64,000 nt of DNA, taken from positions 124,001-188,000 of the forward strand of contig NZ_JAKEEB010000006.1 of assembly GCF_021462825.1 (NCBI RefSeq), read 5' to 3'. The notes under the pieces were generated by a model. It searched no databases. It saw nothing but the letters and a program-made list of their open reading frames with translations, and was not told where the DNA came from. The position numbers and the translations under genes were made by a program. How positions within the stretch are numbered: the stretch's first letter is position 1; every line of letters starts with the position of its first letter. The stretch comes from Streptomyces glomeratus. Its GTDB lineage: Bacteria > Actinomycetota > Actinomycetes > Streptomycetales > Streptomycetaceae. Below are positions 1 through 9,168 of this stretch, one piece after another.

Positions 1-1
1 G

Positions 2-514
2 GTCGCGAACATGGTCGACTCCTTCCTTCTGCTCACTTTGGCCCGCACGGGCGACCAGTTGCAGGGCATCAAGAAGGGTGTCCTGGAACTGGCCGACGTG
101 ATCGCAGTCAACAAGGCGGACGGCCCGCACGAGCGTGACGCCCGCGCCGCCGCGCGTGAACTGGCGGGTGCACTACGGCTGATGCACGGCAAGGACGCGG
201 TGTGGACTCCGCCTGTGCTGAGTTGCAGCGCGCGGGAGTCGACCGGACTGGACACCGTCTGGGAACGCCTCGAACAGCACCGCACGCTCCTGGACTCGAC
301 CGGACGCCTCGTCGCCAAGCGCCGCGACCAGCAGGTCGACTGGACCTGGACCATGGTCCGCGACGAACTCCTCGGCCGCCTGCACGCCGATCCGGCGGTA
401 CGGTCTCTCGCTCCCGTCCTCGAACAGCGGGTCCGGGAGGGGGAGCTGACGCCCACACTGGCCGCCGAGCGCATTCTGGGCGCGCTCGGGAGCTCCGAGA
501 CGGACATGTCCTGA
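2..514 (+). CDS. meaB: MeaB-type GTPase (methylmalonyl-CoA mutase chaperone), C-terminal part
   Basis: The reading frame is already open at the first bases of the window, so the N-terminal part with the P-loop lies outside; the ATG at 11 is internal. The visible part starts in the DxFLLLxLARTGDQLQGIKKG stretch typical of MeaB/ArgK G3E GTPases, followed by the base-specificity motif NKAD and a conserved PVLSCSA segment (G5-like). In this family the protein gates cobalamin loading and protects methylmalonyl-CoA mutase in propionate/branched-chain catabolism. The helical C-terminal extension used for dimerisation is present. The mutase genes are not in the window. Assignment is secure, only the 5' end is missing. 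Confidence 0.9.
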   Translation, partial: VANMVDSFLLLTLARTGDQLQGIKKGVLELADVIAVNKADGPHERDARAAARELAGALRLMHGKDAVWTPPVLSCSARESTGLDTVWERLEQHRTLLDSTGRLVAKRRDQQVDWTWTMVRDELLGRLHADPAVRSLAPVLEQRVREGELTPTLAAERILGALGSSETDMS

Positions 515-1025
515 GCGCTCGGATCCCGTCCCACTGCCGCACATCACCCGCGTGACGCCCGGCGCCGGCGCCCAGGTTGTCGCCTTCGCCGCTTCCTTGG
601 CCGATGCTCGACGAGGTGCCGTACGGTCCAAGTGGACCACCACGGTGGTGTAGAAGCGGTGCACCGCATCGTCCACGCTGCGGATGAAGCCGGACTCGGC
701 GTTGCCGCGGCTGCTGCCCATGCCTTTCAGCAGGGACAGGCGGAAGCCGGTGATTCGGGTGCCGCCACGAGGGGTTCGTCACGGATGCGCACCGATGCGC
801 ACGGATTCGGGCTGACAGGTGGTCCGGTTGCGGATTCACAATCTGCGACATAGCGTTACAGTCAGTCACGACGTTCTGTACGTGGGCATCGGGCCCCATT
901 GCTGCCCCGTTATCGCCGCCCGTTCCGGCTCGGATCCGGTGTTTCTGCTGTCACCGATGAGAATTCGAGCGTCGTTGAGGGTTATTTCTCGAAAAGGTGC
1001 GGGGGATGACTCAAGGAGATCCGCC
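515..1025. other. Intergenic region with no confident gene
   Basis: This 511-bp gap separates meaB from the epoxide hydrolase. A 12-bp palindrome (GGCGCCGGCGCC, about 561-572) sits some 45 bp after the meaB stop and could be part of a terminator. Around 783-803 a 10-bp unit (GATGCGCAC-like) occurs twice in tandem. On the minus strand about 600-740 reads as a short peptide-like stretch (ESGFIRSVDDAVHRFY) that I do not recognise; it may be a gene remnant. A ribosome binding site AAGGAG at 1013-1018 belongs to the next gene. Confidence 0.5.
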
Positions 1026-2294
1026 ATGTCTGAAACCCCCCAGCGGCAGTCCCGGCGAAAGTTTCTTTCCCTCTCAGCCGCCGCGATGACCGCGGCGACC
1101 GACGGGAGACCGGCCGCCGCGGGCAGAGGCACGGGCATCCGCCCGTTCCGCGTCGACATACCGGAGCGGGATCTGGCCGATCTCCGTTGGCGCATCGTCG
1201 CGACACGGTGGCCCGACCGTGAGACCGTCACCGATCAGTCCCAGGGCGTCCAGTTGGCGAAGATGCAAGAACTCGCAAACTACTGGAGAAAGTCCTACAG
1301 TTGGCGGAAGATCGAGGCGAGGCTGAATTCTTTGCCTCAGTTTCTGACCGATATCGACGGGCTCGATATACATTTCATCCACGTCCGCTCTCGCCATGAG
1401 AACGCGCTGCCGATGATCCTGACCCATGGCTGGCCGGGCTCGGTGCTGGAGTTTCTGAAGGTGGTCGACCCGCTCACCAACCCCACGGACCACGGAGGAC
1501 GCGCGGAGGACGCGTTCCATCTCGTCATACCCTCGATGCCCGGTTACGGTTTTTCGGAGAGGCCGACGAGTACCGGCTGGGGTCCCGACCGCATCGCGCG
1601 CGCCTGGGCCGTGCTGATGGAGCGCCTGGAATACGAGCACTATGTTTCCCAGGGCGGCGACTGGGGTGCGGTGATCTCGGACAGGATGGCGATACAGCAG
1701 CCCCCCGGGCTGCTCGGCATCCATGTGAATTTCCCCCCCACCGTGCCCGCGGACATCGCGAGGAAACTCGCCTGCGGCGACCCGGCCCCGGCCGGCCTGT
1801 CCACCGACGAGAAAGCCGCATACGACAAACTTGCCGCCTTCTACAAGACGGGGTCGGGCTACTCCGCCATGATGGTCACCCGCCCGCAGACCGTGGGGTA
1901 CGGACTGTCGGACTCGCCGGTCGGACTGGCCGCCTGGATGTACGACAAGTTCGCCGCGTGGACCTACAGCGGCGGCGACCCCGAGCGGGTGCTCACCAAA
2001 GACGAGATGCTCGACGACATCACGCTCTACTGGTTGACGAACACCGCCGTGTCTTCCGCTCGCCTCTACTGGGAGAACAACGCCAACAACTTCAACGCCG
2101 TGTCGGTTTCCATCCCGGCCGCCATCACGGTGTTTCCCGGCGAAATCTACCAGGCGCCGCTGAGCTGGGCCGAGCGCAGCTATCACAAGCTCATCTACTT
2201 CAACAAGGCACACAGCGGGGGCCACTTCGCAGCCTGGGAAGTCCCGGACATCTTCACCAACGAACTCCGGGCCGCGTTCAGGTCGCTGCGCTGA
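1026..2294 (+). CDS. Epoxide hydrolase (EHN-type alpha/beta hydrolase), Tat-type leader
   Basis: A 422-residue protein of the microsomal-type epoxide hydrolase family, which opens epoxides to diols through an aspartyl ester. The start ATG is chosen because AAGGAG lies 7 bp upstream; the frame is open further back but has no better site. Residues 8-13 (SRRKFL) form a twin-arginine motif, although the following hydrophobic stretch is short and polar. The EHN N-terminal domain follows (FRVDIPERDLADLRWRI). The oxyanion motif HGWPGS and the nucleophile motif GGDWGA are present, and a late HSGGHFAAWE supplies the catalytic histidine. It stands alone and runs convergently into Ku with only 15 bp between. 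Substrate unknown; cell-envelope or secreted location is inferred. Confidence 0.88.
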   Translation: MSETPQRQSRRKFLSLSAAAMTAATDGRPAAAGRGTGIRPFRVDIPERDLADLRWRIVATRWPDRETVTDQSQGVQLAKMQELANYWRKSYSWRKIEARLNSLPQFLTDIDGLDIHFIHVRSRHENALPMILTHGWPGSVLEFLKVVDPLTNPTDHGGRAEDAFHLVIPSMPGYGFSERPTSTGWGPDRIARAWAVLMERLEYEHYVSQGGDWGAVISDRMAIQQPPGLLGIHVNFPPTVPADIARKLACGDPAPAGLSTDEKAAYDKLAAFYKTGSGYSAMMVTRPQTVGYGLSDSPVGLAAWMYDKFAAWTYSGGDPERVLTKDEMLDDITLYWLTNTAVSSARLYWENNANNFNAVSVSIPAAITVFPGEIYQAPLSWAERSYHKLIYFNKAHSGGHFAAWEVPDIFTNELRAAFRSLR

Positions 2295-2309
2295 GCCAAG
2301 CCGCCCGCC

Positions 2310-3422
2310 TCACCCCGCCCGCTTCCGTCCCGCCGCCTTCTTGGCGGGCGAGGCCGTCTTCTTCGCGGTGGAGGTGGTCTTCTTCGCGGCGGAGGTGGTC
2401 TTCTTCGCGGTCGCGGTCGTCTTCTTCGCCGTCGTCTTCTTCCCCTTTCCGGTTCCCGTCGCGCTTCCGGTTGTCGTCGGCTTCGACGCCGTCGACTTCG
2501 CCGCCGTCGTCTTCTTCGGTGCAGCCTTCTTCGTCGCCGCCTTCCTCGCCGTCGAAGTCGACTTCTTGCCGCCGACCTCCTTCGGTGCCGCACGCGTCGG
2601 CTTGCGGGAGGGCAGGTGCCTCACCTCCGCCTCCCGGCCCGGCTCCGCGCGCCGGGACTCCCGCGCGGCGCTCACGCTCTTCTCCAGGGCCGCCATCAGA
2701 TCCAGTACCTTGCCACCCTCGGGCTCGGGAGCCTGCGGGAGCTCCTTGCCCTCCGCCTTCGCCGTGATCAGCTGCTCCAACGCCTCGCGGTACTCGTCGT
2801 GCAGCTCGTCCAGGTCCACCTCCCCCAGGGTGTCCATCAGCGTGTCCGCCAGGTCCAGCTCCTGGTCGCGGATGGCGACGTCGGCGTCCGGCGCCACGCC
2901 TTCCGGCGCCCGGATCTCGTCCGGCCACAGCAGCGCGTGCAGAGCGAGCACATCGTCGAACACCCGGAGCATGCCCAGCCTCTCCCGGCCCCTGAGCGCG
3001 TACTTCGCCACGGCCACCTTCCCGCTGCGCCCGAGCGCCTCCCGCAGCAGCGCGTAGGGCTTGGCGGCCGGGACGCCGTTCGCCGACAGGTAGTACGCCG
3101 TGTCCATCTGGAGCGGGTCGATCCGGTCGGCCGGTACGAATGCCACGATCTCGATGGTCTTGGCGGTCGGGAGCGGCAGCTTCGCCAGGTCCTCGTCCGT
3201 GATCGGGACGACCGTGCCGTCCGCGTCCTCGTATCCCTTGCCGATCTCCGCCGACGCCACCTCGCAGTCCTCCAGCTCGCAGAACTTCCGGTAGCGGATG
3301 CGGCCGTCGTCCTCCAGATGGATCTGGCGGAAGGAGATCGAGTGGTTCTCGGTGGCGTTCATCAGCTTGACGGGGATGCTGACCAGGCCGAACGAGATGG
3401 TGCCGTTCCAGATGGATCGCAC
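2310..3422 (-). CDS. ku: Ku protein, bacterial non-homologous end joining
   Basis: A bacterial Ku homologue that forms a ring on DNA double-strand ends and recruits LigD. The protein begins RSIWNGTISFGLVSIPVKL, the usual Ku beta-barrel start. I prefer the GTG at 3422 because an AAAAGGG sequence lies 8 bp upstream; the in-frame GTG at 3431 would have no spacing to it. The core Ku domain covers about residues 1-255. The last roughly 100 residues are a lysine/alanine/threonine-rich tail (KKTT, AAKK, TAKK repeats) resembling histone H1 tails, which in other actinomycete Ku proteins adds DNA binding. It is divergent from the LigD polymerase gene with a 52-bp shared promoter gap, consistent with joint use in repair, probably in spores. 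Confidence 0.95.
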   Translation of the reverse strand: MRSIWNGTISFGLVSIPVKLMNATENHSISFRQIHLEDDGRIRYRKFCELEDCEVASAEIGKGYEDADGTVVPITDEDLAKLPLPTAKTIEIVAFVPADRIDPLQMDTAYYLSANGVPAAKPYALLREALGRSGKVAVAKYALRGRERLGMLRVFDDVLALHALLWPDEIRAPEGVAPDADVAIRDQELDLADTLMDTLGEVDLDELHDEYREALEQLITAKAEGKELPQAPEPEGGKVLDLMAALEKSVSAARESRRAEPGREAEVRHLPSRKPTRAAPKEVGGKKSTSTARKAATKKAAPKKTTAAKSTASKPTTTGSATGTGKGKKTTAKKTTATAKKTTSAAKKTTSTAKKTASPAKKAAGRKRAG

Positions 3423-3474
3423 GTGCCGCACCCTTTTCCATCGATATCGGGCGGTTTCATGGGATTCTCATCGT

Positions 3475-4362
3475 ATGACGCCGATCACAGAGGTGGAGGG
3501 GCGCCGGCTCGCGCTCAGCAATCTGGAGAAGGTCATCCATCCCGCGACCGGCTTCACCAAGGGCGAGCTGCTGCACTACTACGCGACCACCGCGTCCGCG
3601 CTGCTGCCGCACCTGCGTGACCGCCCCCTGTCCTTCCTGCGGTACCCGGACGGGCCGGACGGCCAGCTCTTCTTCGCCAAGAACGTGCCGCCCGGTACCC
3701 CCGACTGGGTCACCACGGCCGAGGTGCCGCGCGCGGAGGGCCCCGCCCGGATGGTGCTGGTCCAGGACCTGGCCACCCTGATGTGGGCCGCGAATCTCGT
3801 CACCGAGTTCCACACCCCGCAGTGGCGCATCGACACGCCGGACGTGGCGGACCGGCTGGTGTTCGACCTGGACCCCGGAACTCCCGCCACGGTCGTCGAG
3901 TGCTGCGGGGTCGCCCTGTGGCTGCGGGAGCGGCTCGCGGCGGACGACATCGAGGCGTACGCGAAGACATCCGGCTCGAAGGGGCTGCACCTGCTGGCCT
4001 CGGTGGAGCCGACGCCCTCGCAGCGGACGACCGAGTACGCCAAGCGGCTCGCCGTGGAGGCGGAGAAGGCGATGCCCCGACTGGTCCTGCACCGCATGAC
4101 GCGCAGCCTGCGGCCCGGGAAGGTCTTCGTGGACTGGAGCCAGAACGCGGCCCGTAAGACGACGGCGGCGCCCTACACGCTGCGGGCCCGGCCGGCGCCG
4201 ACCGTGTCCGCGCCGGTGACCTGGGAGGAGGTGGCCGCCTGTGCGTCCCCGGGCGCCCTCGTCTTCCGCGCCTCGGACATCGCCCCCCGCCTCCAGGCCT
4301 ACGGCGATCTGCTCGCCCCGCTGCTCGATCCCGGCCAGGCCGGGCCACTGCCCTCGTTCTGA
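3475..4362 (+). CDS. Stand-alone LigD polymerase domain (NHEJ primase-polymerase)
   Basis: A 295-residue archaeo-eukaryotic-primase-type polymerase as found in LigD; it fills gaps with ribonucleotides at broken ends. The metal-binding motif VFDLDPG and the later VFVDWSQN aspartate are intact, and the KTSGSKGLHLL segment of the family is present. There is no ligase or phosphoesterase domain, so joining needs a ligase encoded elsewhere; split LigD functions are common in Streptomyces. The ATG is the first in frame after the divergent Ku promoter gap. The name ligD is often used for such genes, but the ligase activity is not encoded here. Confidence 0.92.
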   Translation: MTPITEVEGRRLALSNLEKVIHPATGFTKGELLHYYATTASALLPHLRDRPLSFLRYPDGPDGQLFFAKNVPPGTPDWVTTAEVPRAEGPARMVLVQDLATLMWAANLVTEFHTPQWRIDTPDVADRLVFDLDPGTPATVVECCGVALWLRERLAADDIEAYAKTSGSKGLHLLASVEPTPSQRTTEYAKRLAVEAEKAMPRLVLHRMTRSLRPGKVFVDWSQNAARKTTAAPYTLRARPAPTVSAPVTWEEVAACASPGALVFRASDIAPRLQAYGDLLAPLLDPGQAGPLPSF

Positions 4363-4408
4363 CGGCCTCCGAGTCGGTCACGTCCTGCCGCCGGCCGTCG
4401 GGCGCCCG

Positions 4409-5212
4409 TCAGACTCTGACCCAGGTATGCCGGTCCCGCGCCACCGCGTGCAGGGCCTCCACATCGGCGGGCTTGAGTACGCCGCCCTGGCGGGCGAGGC
4501 CGGGCAGGTCGGTGTCCGTGAGCACGCGGACCTCCCGCGGCGGGACCGTGACCTCCAGGCGGGCGGGCTCCGTGACCGCCAGGACGGGGCGCACCTCGGC
4601 GGTCAGGGCGTACGAGGCCCGGTCCGCGTCGGCGCGCACCCGGCGCAGCAGCGGGTACGGCTCGCCCCGGCCCACCGTCACCACCGGATCGGCGACGAGG
4701 ACCCGCTGTCTGCGGGCGTGGAGCGAGTACACCGTGAAGAGGCCGCCGGGGCCGATCACCAGGTGGTGGACGCGGTCCCCGCCGGGCAGCGGCACCGAGT
4801 GCAGGGTGCGCCATCCCATGCCCTCGAGCTGGTCCAGCGCCTCCCCCACGGCCTGTTCGGCGGAGAGTGCCCGTCTGCGCGGGTCGGGGCGCAGCCGGTG
4901 CCCGGGCCCGGGATCGCGGTCCAGGGCGATCAGCAGTGCCTCGCCGGGCCGGTTCGGCGCCAGGTCGTCGTCCGGGTGGAGGGTGAGCCGGGCCAGCTCG
5001 GCGGGGGTGGGGACGGGCGGCGGTCCCACGGTGACCGGGCCGGTCAGGAACGGGTGCAGGGCGGCCAGGACGTCCTGCCGCAGGTCCTCGCTGAGCAGGT
5101 TGACCCGGCCCGTGTCGCGGTCGTACCAGGCCACGTTCCTGCCGTCGGCGCCGCATACGTACAGGCGTTCCTGCCCGTGTCGCCAGGTCGGTATGACGCG
5201 CAGTCCGCTCAT
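4409..5212 (-). CDS. NERD-domain protein with degenerate nuclease site
   Basis: A 267-residue protein with a NERD (nuclease-related) domain in the middle, recognisable from the segment HHLVIGPGGLFTVYS after a GEALDQLEGMGW helix. In active-looking relatives this segment reads iDHLVIGPxGVFxxxTK; here the aspartate is histidine and the lysine is leucine, so a catalytic site is unlikely. The N-terminal part (about 1-100) contains a beta-rich segment beginning with WRHGQERLYVC. It starts close to the divergent phosphatase gene and ends 46 bp from the LigD polymerase gene. Function is unknown; a structural or regulatory role in DNA or RNA processing is only a guess. Confidence 0.75.
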   Translation of the reverse strand: MSGLRVIPTWRHGQERLYVCGADGRNVAWYDRDTGRVNLLSEDLRQDVLAALHPFLTGPVTVGPPPVPTPAELARLTLHPDDDLAPNRPGEALLIALDRDPGPGHRLRPDPRRRALSAEQAVGEALDQLEGMGWRTLHSVPLPGGDRVHHLVIGPGGLFTVYSLHARRQRVLVADPVVTVGRGEPYPLLRRVRADADRASYALTAEVRPVLAVTEPARLEVTVPPREVRVLTDTDLPGLARQGGVLKPADVEALHAVARDRHTWVRV

Positions 5213-5309
5213 GCACCATCACCCCATGACCATGGGAACAGGCGGGGTGCTCCAGGGGCAAGAACCCGGTTACCTTTGTGAGCAGTTGGGGACTCGGTGG
5301 GAGGCGCCG

Positions 5310-5816
5310 TTGCGGACCCGCAGAAAGCAACCCGATGTTCCCGCTCCGGACGCCCCGTGGAGCGAGATCGTGCCCGGCCTGTGGATGGGCGGCCACGAAT
5401 TCAAGGGGCGTTCCGGGGAGCGGGAGTTCGCCGTCGTACGGGACGAGTTCGATCTGGTGCTGACCCTGCTGCGGCTGCCGGGGCACGGGCCGGACGACGG
5501 GGTCGAGCACCATGTGTGGCCGATTCCGGACGGGCCGCTGGACGGAACGCAGATCGCGGGCGTGATACGGCTCGCCCGGACGGCCGACGACGCCCTGGAG
5601 GACGGCCGCAGGGTGCTCGTCCGCTGTTACCACGGGTACAACCGCTCGGGCCTGGTCATCGCCCAGGCTTTGATGCGGGCCGGTCACACGGCCGACGAGG
5701 CGATACGGATGATCCGTGCCCGTCGTGGCCCCTGGGCGCTGCACAACGAGCTGTTCGTGGAGTATCTGCGGGCCGGTCTGGACACGGCCCGTCTCCTGGA
5801 GGAACTCGCGGAGTGA
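5310..5816 (+). CDS. CX5R (dual-specificity type) protein phosphatase
   Basis: A protein of about 168 residues with the cysteine phosphatase loop RCYHGYNRSG, which keeps the catalytic Cys and Arg; the usual His before the Cys is Arg. The family hydrolyses phosphotyrosine or phosphoserine/threonine through a cysteinyl-phosphate. I chose the TTG at 5310 because GGGAGG lies five bases upstream and the protein then begins MRTRRKQPDVPAP, just before the conserved WSEIVPGLWMGGHEF. An in-frame ATG at 5226 would add 28 residues but lies only 13 bp from the start of the divergent gene. No kinase gene adjoins it. Confidence 0.78.
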   Translation: MRTRRKQPDVPAPDAPWSEIVPGLWMGGHEFKGRSGEREFAVVRDEFDLVLTLLRLPGHGPDDGVEHHVWPIPDGPLDGTQIAGVIRLARTADDALEDGRRVLVRCYHGYNRSGLVIAQALMRAGHTADEAIRMIRARRGPWALHNELFVEYLRAGLDTARLLEELAE

Positions 5817-6039
5817 CCCCGGCGCCGGCCCCGGCCCGACGCCGGCCTCCACCCCTTCCATAAGCACCGGAACAGCCCGATTAACCCCCTATAACGGGAC
5901 ATCCCATCCGCCCCCTTGCTACGTTCCGCACATGATCGTGCCTCGTACGCGAGGAGCCTGAGTAACCCATGGGGCAATGCATGGGACGACGCATGGGGCA
6001 TGAGCGACCCGAGGGGCCCGAGGGACGGAGCAGGCGGAG

Positions 6040-7413
6040 ATGGCGGACATTGCGGAGACGGCGGGGACGGCGCACACGGCGGTGGACGCCCTCGTCACCG
6101 TCGCCCCTCGCCCGCCCCGGCGCCGTGGCATCGAATGCGCGCTCATCGTCCTCGCCGTCCTGCTCTCCGTGTACGGCTACTGCGCCGTCGGTCTCGCCCA
6201 CGACGGCACGGTCCCGCCCGGCACCGTGCGCTACGGCGCCGGGCTCGGGCTGCTCGCACTGCTCGCGCACGGCGCGGTGCGCCTGCGGGCCCCGTATGCC
6301 GATCCGCTGCTGCTGCCCATCGCCGTCCTGCTCAACGGCATGGGGCTGGTGCTGATCTACCGCCTCGACCTGGACACGCCCGGCAACCGGGCCGCCCCCG
6401 CCCAGCTGTACTGGTCGACGGTCGGCGTGGCGCTCTTCATCGCCGTGGTGGTGCTGCTGCGCCACCACCGGGTGCTCCAGCGCTACACGTACCTCTGCGT
6501 GGCCGCCGCGCTTCTGCTGCTCACCCTGCCGATCTTCTTCCCGGCGGTGAACGGCGCCCGGATCTGGCTGAGGCTCTCCGGTTTCTCCATTCAGCCCGGG
6601 GAGTTCGCGAAGGTGCTGCTGGCGGTGTTCTTCGCCGGGTATCTGGCCGCCAACCGCCATGCGCTGGCGTTGACGGGCGGCCGTGCGGGGCGGCTGCGGC
6701 TGCCCGCCGGGCGCGTCCTCGGGCCTGTCGTGGCCGTGTGGCTGCTCAGCGTCGGCGTGCTGGTCCTGGAGCGTGACCTCGGCACCTCACTGCTGTTCTT
6801 CGGCCTGTTCGTGGTGCTGCTGTACGTCGCCACGGGCCGTACCGGCTGGATCGCCGTCGGCCTGGTGCTCGCGGTCGCGGGCGCGCTCGCCGTCGGATGG
6901 CTGGAACCGCATGTGCACGGCAGGGTCACGGACTGGCTGCACCCCTTCGCGTCGATCGAGGCGGGGCGGGGCGCGGGTCAGCTCGCGCAGTCCCTGTTCG
7001 CATTCGCCGCCGGAGGCGCGCTCGGCACCGGGCTCGGGCTCGGCCACTCGGTCCTCATCGGTTTCGCGGTCAAGTCGGACTTCATCCTGGCCACGGCGGG
7101 CGAGGAGCTGGGGCTCGCGGGCCTGTCCGCGCTGTTCCTGATGTACGCGCTGCTGGTGGAGCGCGGTTACCGGGCGGGGCTCGCGCTGCGCGACCCGTTC
7201 GGGCGTCTGCTCGCCATCGGACTCGCGTCGATCGTCGCGCTCCAGGTGTTCGTGATCGCGGGCGGGGTGACGGGGCTGATCCCGCTCACCGGCATGGCGA
7301 TGCCCTTCCTGGCGCAGGGCGGGTCCTCGGTCGTCACCAACTGGATCATCGTGGCGCTGCTGATCCGGATCAGCGACTCGGCGCGCCAGTGCCACGGGAC
7401 GGCGGTGCCGTGA
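6040..7413 (+). CDS. SEDS-family peptidoglycan glycosyltransferase (RodA/FtsW type)
   Basis: A 457-residue polytopic membrane protein with about ten hydrophobic segments after a cytoplasmic N-terminus of about 30 residues. SEDS proteins polymerise lipid II together with a class B PBP. Diagnostic parts are NGARIWLRL, QPGEFAKVLL, the aspartate in LERDLGTSLLFF thought to be catalytic in this family, and the C-terminal GLTGMAMPFLAQGGSS-like loop (here GLIPLTGMAMPFLAQGG). Its stop overlaps the GTG of the following PBP by 4 bp, so the two are translationally coupled partners. Whether it serves elongation, sporulation or another process cannot be told from sequence; division genes such as ftsZ are not nearby. 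Confidence 0.92.
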   Translation: MADIAETAGTAHTAVDALVTVAPRPPRRRGIECALIVLAVLLSVYGYCAVGLAHDGTVPPGTVRYGAGLGLLALLAHGAVRLRAPYADPLLLPIAVLLNGMGLVLIYRLDLDTPGNRAAPAQLYWSTVGVALFIAVVVLLRHHRVLQRYTYLCVAAALLLLTLPIFFPAVNGARIWLRLSGFSIQPGEFAKVLLAVFFAGYLAANRHALALTGGRAGRLRLPAGRVLGPVVAVWLLSVGVLVLERDLGTSLLFFGLFVVLLYVATGRTGWIAVGLVLAVAGALAVGWLEPHVHGRVTDWLHPFASIEAGRGAGQLAQSLFAFAAGGALGTGLGLGHSVLIGFAVKSDFILATAGEELGLAGLSALFLMYALLVERGYRAGLALRDPFGRLLAIGLASIVALQVFVIAGGVTGLIPLTGMAMPFLAQGGSSVVTNWIIVALLIRISDSARQCHGTAVP

Positions 7414-8990
7414 ACCTCCCCGACGATCTCGACTTCGCCCGGCGGGAGGGGACCCGCACCATCCGCCGGGCGGCGGCGTTGTGTGCGGTGCTGCTGGTCG
7501 CCCTGCTGGCGAACGCGACCCGGGTGCAGATCTTCGAGTCGGGGCGGTACGGCGGCAATCCCGCCAACCACCGGGAGGCGATCGACCGCTACGCCCGGCC
7601 GCGCGGCGACATCGTGGTCGACGGACGGCCGGTGACCGGGTCGCGGTACACGGGCGGGATGTTCCGCTACGAGCGCACCTACACGGACGGCCCGCTGTAC
7701 GCGGCGGTCACCGGCTTCTCCTCGCAGCGGTACGGGACGACCCTGCTGGAGAACGCGCAGGACCCGCTGCTGGCGGGCACCGATCCGATGCTCTCGCTGT
7801 TCCCCTTGTGGAACGACTTCGTGCGCAGGCACCCGCCGGGCGGTCAGGTCGTCACCACCCTCAACGGGGCGGCGCAGCGGGCGGCCTACCGGTACCTGGC
7901 CGGGCGGACGGGCGCGGTGGCCGCGCTCGAGCCCTCGACCGGGCGGATTCTGGCGCTGGTCTCGGCGCCGTCGTACGACCCCGGAGAGCTGTCGGGGGCT
8001 TCGGCGTCCGTGGCGGAGGCCTGGACCCGAATGAACGGGGACGCGGCGCAGCCCATGCTCAACCGGGCGATCCGGCAGACGTACCCGCCCGGCTCCACCT
8101 TCAAGGTGGTGACGGCCGCGGCGGCGCTGGACGCGGGAGTGGTGTGGGACCCGGACGAGCGGACGATGTCCCCGAACCCCTACCTTCTGCCGGGGACGAC
8201 GACCTGGCTGCGCAACGAGACGTACGGCTGTGCGAACGCATCCCTGCGGTACGCCTTCGAGTGGTCGTGCAACACGGTGTTCGCGAAGCTGGGCGTCGAT
8301 GTGGGGCCCCGGACGATGGCGGCCACCGCGGAGGGCTTCGGCTTCAACGACCCCGGGCTGCGGATTCCGTTCGCGGTGGCGCCGAGTACCTTCGACCGGA
8401 AGCTGGACCAGGCGCAGCTGGCGCTGTCCTCGATCGGGCAGTTCGACACGAGGGCGACGCCGTTGCAGATGGCGATGATCGCGGCGGCGGTGGCGGACGG
8501 CGGCGCGGTGCAGGCGCCGTACCTGGTGGAGAAGACGACGACGAGCGCCGGCGAGACGGTGAGCTCGGCCGCCCCGCACACCCGCTACCGGGCGATGAGC
8601 CCGGCGACCGCGGCGGTGCTGCGGGAGATGATGACCGATGTGGTGAGGCAGGGGACGGGCCGGACCGCGCAGATCCCCGGGGCCGTGGTGGGCGGCAAGA
8701 CGGGCACGGCGCAGCACGGTGTCGGCAACTCGGGCAGGCCCTACGCCTGGTTCATCTCCTGGGCCCAGGCCCACGACGCGGCGGAGCCGGCGGTGGCGGT
8801 CGCGGTGGTGGTGGAGGACGCGGCGGGCGAACGCGGGGAGATCAGCGGCGGCGGGAACGCGGCGCCGATCGCGAGGGGCGTGATGGAGGCGGTGCTGGAC
8901 TCGCAGCCGGGATATGGGCCGAACTCCCACGGATCGGCGTCACGGCCGAGGTCCGGAACGAGCGGACGGCTGTGGCCCAGCCCGAAGTGA
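7410..8990 (+). CDS. Class B penicillin-binding protein (transpeptidase)
   Basis: A 526-residue bitopic transpeptidase with one membrane segment near residues 20-36 and a periplasm-facing catalytic domain. The three active-site motifs are intact: STFK at about 229-232, SCN at 286-288 and KTG at 430-432. It lacks the long dimerisation domain of high-molecular-weight PBP2, as in the shorter PbpA-type proteins of actinobacteria. The GTG start overlaps the rodA-type stop (GTGA). The last 40 residues are a Ser/Pro/Gly-rich tail. It is expected to cross-link the glycan made by its SEDS partner. Confidence 0.93.
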   Translation: MNLPDDLDFARREGTRTIRRAAALCAVLLVALLANATRVQIFESGRYGGNPANHREAIDRYARPRGDIVVDGRPVTGSRYTGGMFRYERTYTDGPLYAAVTGFSSQRYGTTLLENAQDPLLAGTDPMLSLFPLWNDFVRRHPPGGQVVTTLNGAAQRAAYRYLAGRTGAVAALEPSTGRILALVSAPSYDPGELSGASASVAEAWTRMNGDAAQPMLNRAIRQTYPPGSTFKVVTAAAALDAGVVWDPDERTMSPNPYLLPGTTTWLRNETYGCANASLRYAFEWSCNTVFAKLGVDVGPRTMAATAEGFGFNDPGLRIPFAVAPSTFDRKLDQAQLALSSIGQFDTRATPLQMAMIAAAVADGGAVQAPYLVEKTTTSAGETVSSAAPHTRYRAMSPATAAVLREMMTDVVRQGTGRTAQIPGAVVGGKTGTAQHGVGNSGRPYAWFISWAQAHDAAEPAVAVAVVVEDAAGERGEISGGGNAAPIARGVMEAVLDSQPGYGPNSHGSASRPRSGTSGRLWPSPK

Positions 8991-9168
8991 CGACTGGTTC
9001 CGGGCACCGTCCGACGGTGGCGGAGGCCGGGGATCGTCTGCTGCGTCCGCGCGCCCACGGCCGACGCCGTACGCCTTCACGCTGCGTACGTCGTTCCCGG
9101 CCGGGGAGGCGGCGCCGGTGACCGGCCTTCCCGGTGCGGTCGCCGGCGAGGACCCGGGCCCGCCCCGT

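Noticed and set aside
632..853. Small plus-strand gene between meaB and the epoxide hydrolase
   Set aside because: No ribosome binding site, no domain, and composition unlike a Streptomyces protein.
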